In this document: in pieces, positions 62,958-64,000 of the stretch
Layout: each line of letters opens with the position of its first letter
How positions within the stretch are numbered: the stretch's first letter is position 1
Assembly: GCF_016093295.1 (NCBI RefSeq)
Contig: NZ_JAEDAL010000004.1
Coordinates: 62,001 to 126,000 of the forward strand
Origin: Inhella gelatinilytica
GTDB lineage: Bacteria; Pseudomonadota; Gammaproteobacteria; Burkholderiales; Burkholderiaceae_C
Reading direction: 5' to 3'
DNA length: 64,000 nt
Program-made: the position numbers and the translations under genes
The notes under the pieces: model-generated
Told to the model about the DNA's origin: nothing
Databases searched by the model: none
Seen by the model: only the letters and a program-made list of their open reading frames with translations

Positions 62958-62987
62958 CCCCTCCCCTTCCTTTTGAATTGAATCCCC

Positions 62988-63011
62988 ACGGGCACCTCGG
63001 GTGCCCGTTGT
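62988..63011 (+). terminator. Hairpin after hemL, just before mpl
   Basis: A perfect 9-bp stem ACGGGCACC / GGTGCCCGT (62988-62996 and 63000-63008, 3-base loop) lies 30 bases after the hemL stop. On the plus strand it is followed by TGTTCC, a weak T-run. It ends nine bases before the mpl start codon. Confidence 0.6.
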
Positions 63012-63017
63012 TCCATC

Positions 63018-64000
63018 ATGCACCTGCACATACTCGGCATCTGCGGCACCTTCATGGGAGGCCTGGCCGCGCTGGCCCGTGAGGCCGGCCACACCGTCAC
63101 TGGCTGCGACGCCAACGTCTATCCCCCCATGAGCACCCAGCTGCAGCAGCTGGGCATCGAGCTGATCGAAGGCTGGTCCCCGGACCAGATGGCGCTCAAG
63201 CCCGACCTGTACGTGGTGGGCAACGTCGTCAGCCGCGGCAACCCCTTGATGGAAGCCATCCTGAACGCCGGCGCCCCTTACACCAGTGGGCCGCAATGGC
63301 TGCAAGAACACGTGCTGCAGGGCCGAGCGGTGATGGCCGTGGCCGGCACCCACGGCAAGACCACCACCACGGCCATGCTGGCTTGGATCCTGGAGGATCA
63401 GGGGCTGCAGCCCGGTTATTTGATCGGCGGCGTGCCGAAAAACTTCCCCACCAGCGCGCGCCTCGGTCAGGCCGGTGCCCCATTCGTCATCGAAGCCGAC
63501 GAATACGACTCCGCCTTTTTCGACAAGCGCAGCAAGTTCGTGCACTACCGGCCCCGGGTCGCCATCCTGAACAACCTGGAGTACGACCACGCCGACATCT
63601 TCCCGGACTTGGCGGCCATCGAAACCCAGTTCCACCACTTGGTGCGCACGGTGCCCAGCGAGGGGCGCTTGATCGTCAACGCACGCGAAGAGGCGCTGCA
63701 GCGCGTCTTGGCCCGCGGCTGTTGGAGTGCCGTGCAAGCCTTTGGCGCCCGCAAGGAAGAGCCAGGCATGCTACGCGCCCGGGGCGAGCCCCATGCCTTC
63801 GATGTGCTGCGCGGCAGCCTGCGCGTGGCCCGCGTGGAGTGGGGCCTCAGCGGTGAGCACAACCAGCTCAATGCACTCGCCGCCTTGGCTGCGGCCGAAA
63901 GCGTTGGCGTGCCGCTGGACGCTGCCGCCACCAGCCTGAGCCGCTTTGAGGGCGTGTGCCGCCGGTTAGAGCTGCGCGGCGAGGCCGGCGGCGTGAAGGT
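63018..64000 (+). CDS. mpl: Mpl, UDP-N-acetylmuramate:L-alanyl-gamma-D-glutamyl-meso-diaminopimelate ligase (N-terminal part; runs off the right edge)
   Basis: An open frame of 327 codons with no stop before the edge; the full enzyme is about 460 residues. The Mur-ligase N-terminal motif is HILGICGTFMGGLAALA, the ATP loop GTHGKTTT at 110-117, then FVIEADEYDSAFFDKRSKFVHYRPRVAILNNLEYDHADIF, diagnostic of Mpl and MurC-like ligases. Mpl reuses recycled murein tripeptide by joining it to UDP-MurNAc. The start at 63018 is the natural ATG, although a strong hairpin ends nine bases before it and no Shine-Dalgarno is evident. Confidence 0.96.
   Translation, partial: MHLHILGICGTFMGGLAALAREAGHTVTGCDANVYPPMSTQLQQLGIELIEGWSPDQMALKPDLYVVGNVVSRGNPLMEAILNAGAPYTSGPQWLQEHVLQGRAVMAVAGTHGKTTTTAMLAWILEDQGLQPGYLIGGVPKNFPTSARLGQAGAPFVIEADEYDSAFFDKRSKFVHYRPRVAILNNLEYDHADIFPDLAAIETQFHHLVRTVPSEGRLIVNAREEALQRVLARGCWSAVQAFGARKEEPGMLRARGEPHAFDVLRGSLRVARVEWGLSGEHNQLNALAALAAAESVGVPLDAAATSLSRFEGVCRRLELRGEAGGVK

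Noticed and set aside
61983-63737. Minus-strand open frame of 584 codons
   Set aside because: Antisense to hemL and mpl, both certain. No motifs.
1-64000. Phage, integron, insertion sequence or CRISPR array
   Set aside because: No transposase, integrase, terminal repeat pair or regular repeat-spacer pattern was seen. Most genes look like chromosomal core or family-level accessory genes.

Overview
The window is a gene-dense, high-GC stretch of a bacterial chromosome with no intergenic gap over 300 bases. No rRNA, tRNA, insertion sequence, prophage or CRISPR array was seen. Protein sequences and gene order point to a betaproteobacterium of the order Burkholderiales, probably near the Rubrivivax/Roseateles/Inhella/Ideonella group. 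The supporting blocks are yqgE-ruvX-pyrR-pyrB-pyrX-plsC, rhodanese-grxC-secB-gpsA, and pilG-H-I-J-L beside rubredoxin, with thiD-hemL divergent from it. This placement is inference from remembered synteny, not a search.

Layout. 1-9.2 kb is one minus-strand run. It reads lapG, lapD (a periplasmic protease and its cyclic-di-GMP receptor), an Old Yellow Enzyme, an acyl-CoA-synthetase-like protein lacking its catalytic lysine, a FadB-like bifunctional enzyme, an ElaA-like acetyltransferase, then tex (cut by the left edge). 9.3-20.3 kb holds two HDOD proteins, an HD-GYP protein, a membrane diguanylate cyclase, two orphan solute-binding proteins, cytochrome c4, a MoxR ATPase and its CoxE-like VWA partner, and a BioC-like methyltransferase. 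A perfect FNR/ANR-type palindrome lies between cytochrome c4 and moxR.

20.4-29.9 kb: comF, trmL, a glycosyltransferase/GtrA/membrane-protein cluster, gpsA, secB, grxC, a rhodanese, a chemoreceptor and gpmA. 29.9-34.4 kb is the pyrimidine operon, whose dihydroorotase-like PyrX has lost most metal ligands. 34.4-39.3 kb: hemerythrin-like protein, photolyase, two uncharacterised genes, a pyridoxamine-oxidase-like protein and a second HD-GYP protein.

39.3-49.2 kb is a ten-kilobase minus-strand run. It starts with a TetR regulator behind a 20-bp inverted repeat and continues with outer-membrane lipoprotein, adaptor and RND pump, then an exported esterase, an acetyltransferase, a second hydrolase and a LysR regulator. 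49.3-60.5 kb is the type IV pilus (Chp-like) chemosensory operon, from rubredoxin and pilG to a 2,105-residue PilL/ChpA kinase, followed closely by a diguanylate cyclase. The right end carries thiD (an active-site variant), hemL and the start of mpl.

Two themes recur. Five proteins make, break or bind cyclic-di-GMP, alongside LapG, two HDOD proteins and the pilus chemosensory system, which suggests heavy investment in the attached-versus-motile decision. Several enzymes also look like catalytically dead or altered family members: the acyl-CoA synthetase, PyrX, ThiD, the BioC-like methyltransferase and LapD. No wholly new system is obvious. The best candidates are the lapGD-lipid-enzyme run and the efflux-esterase run.
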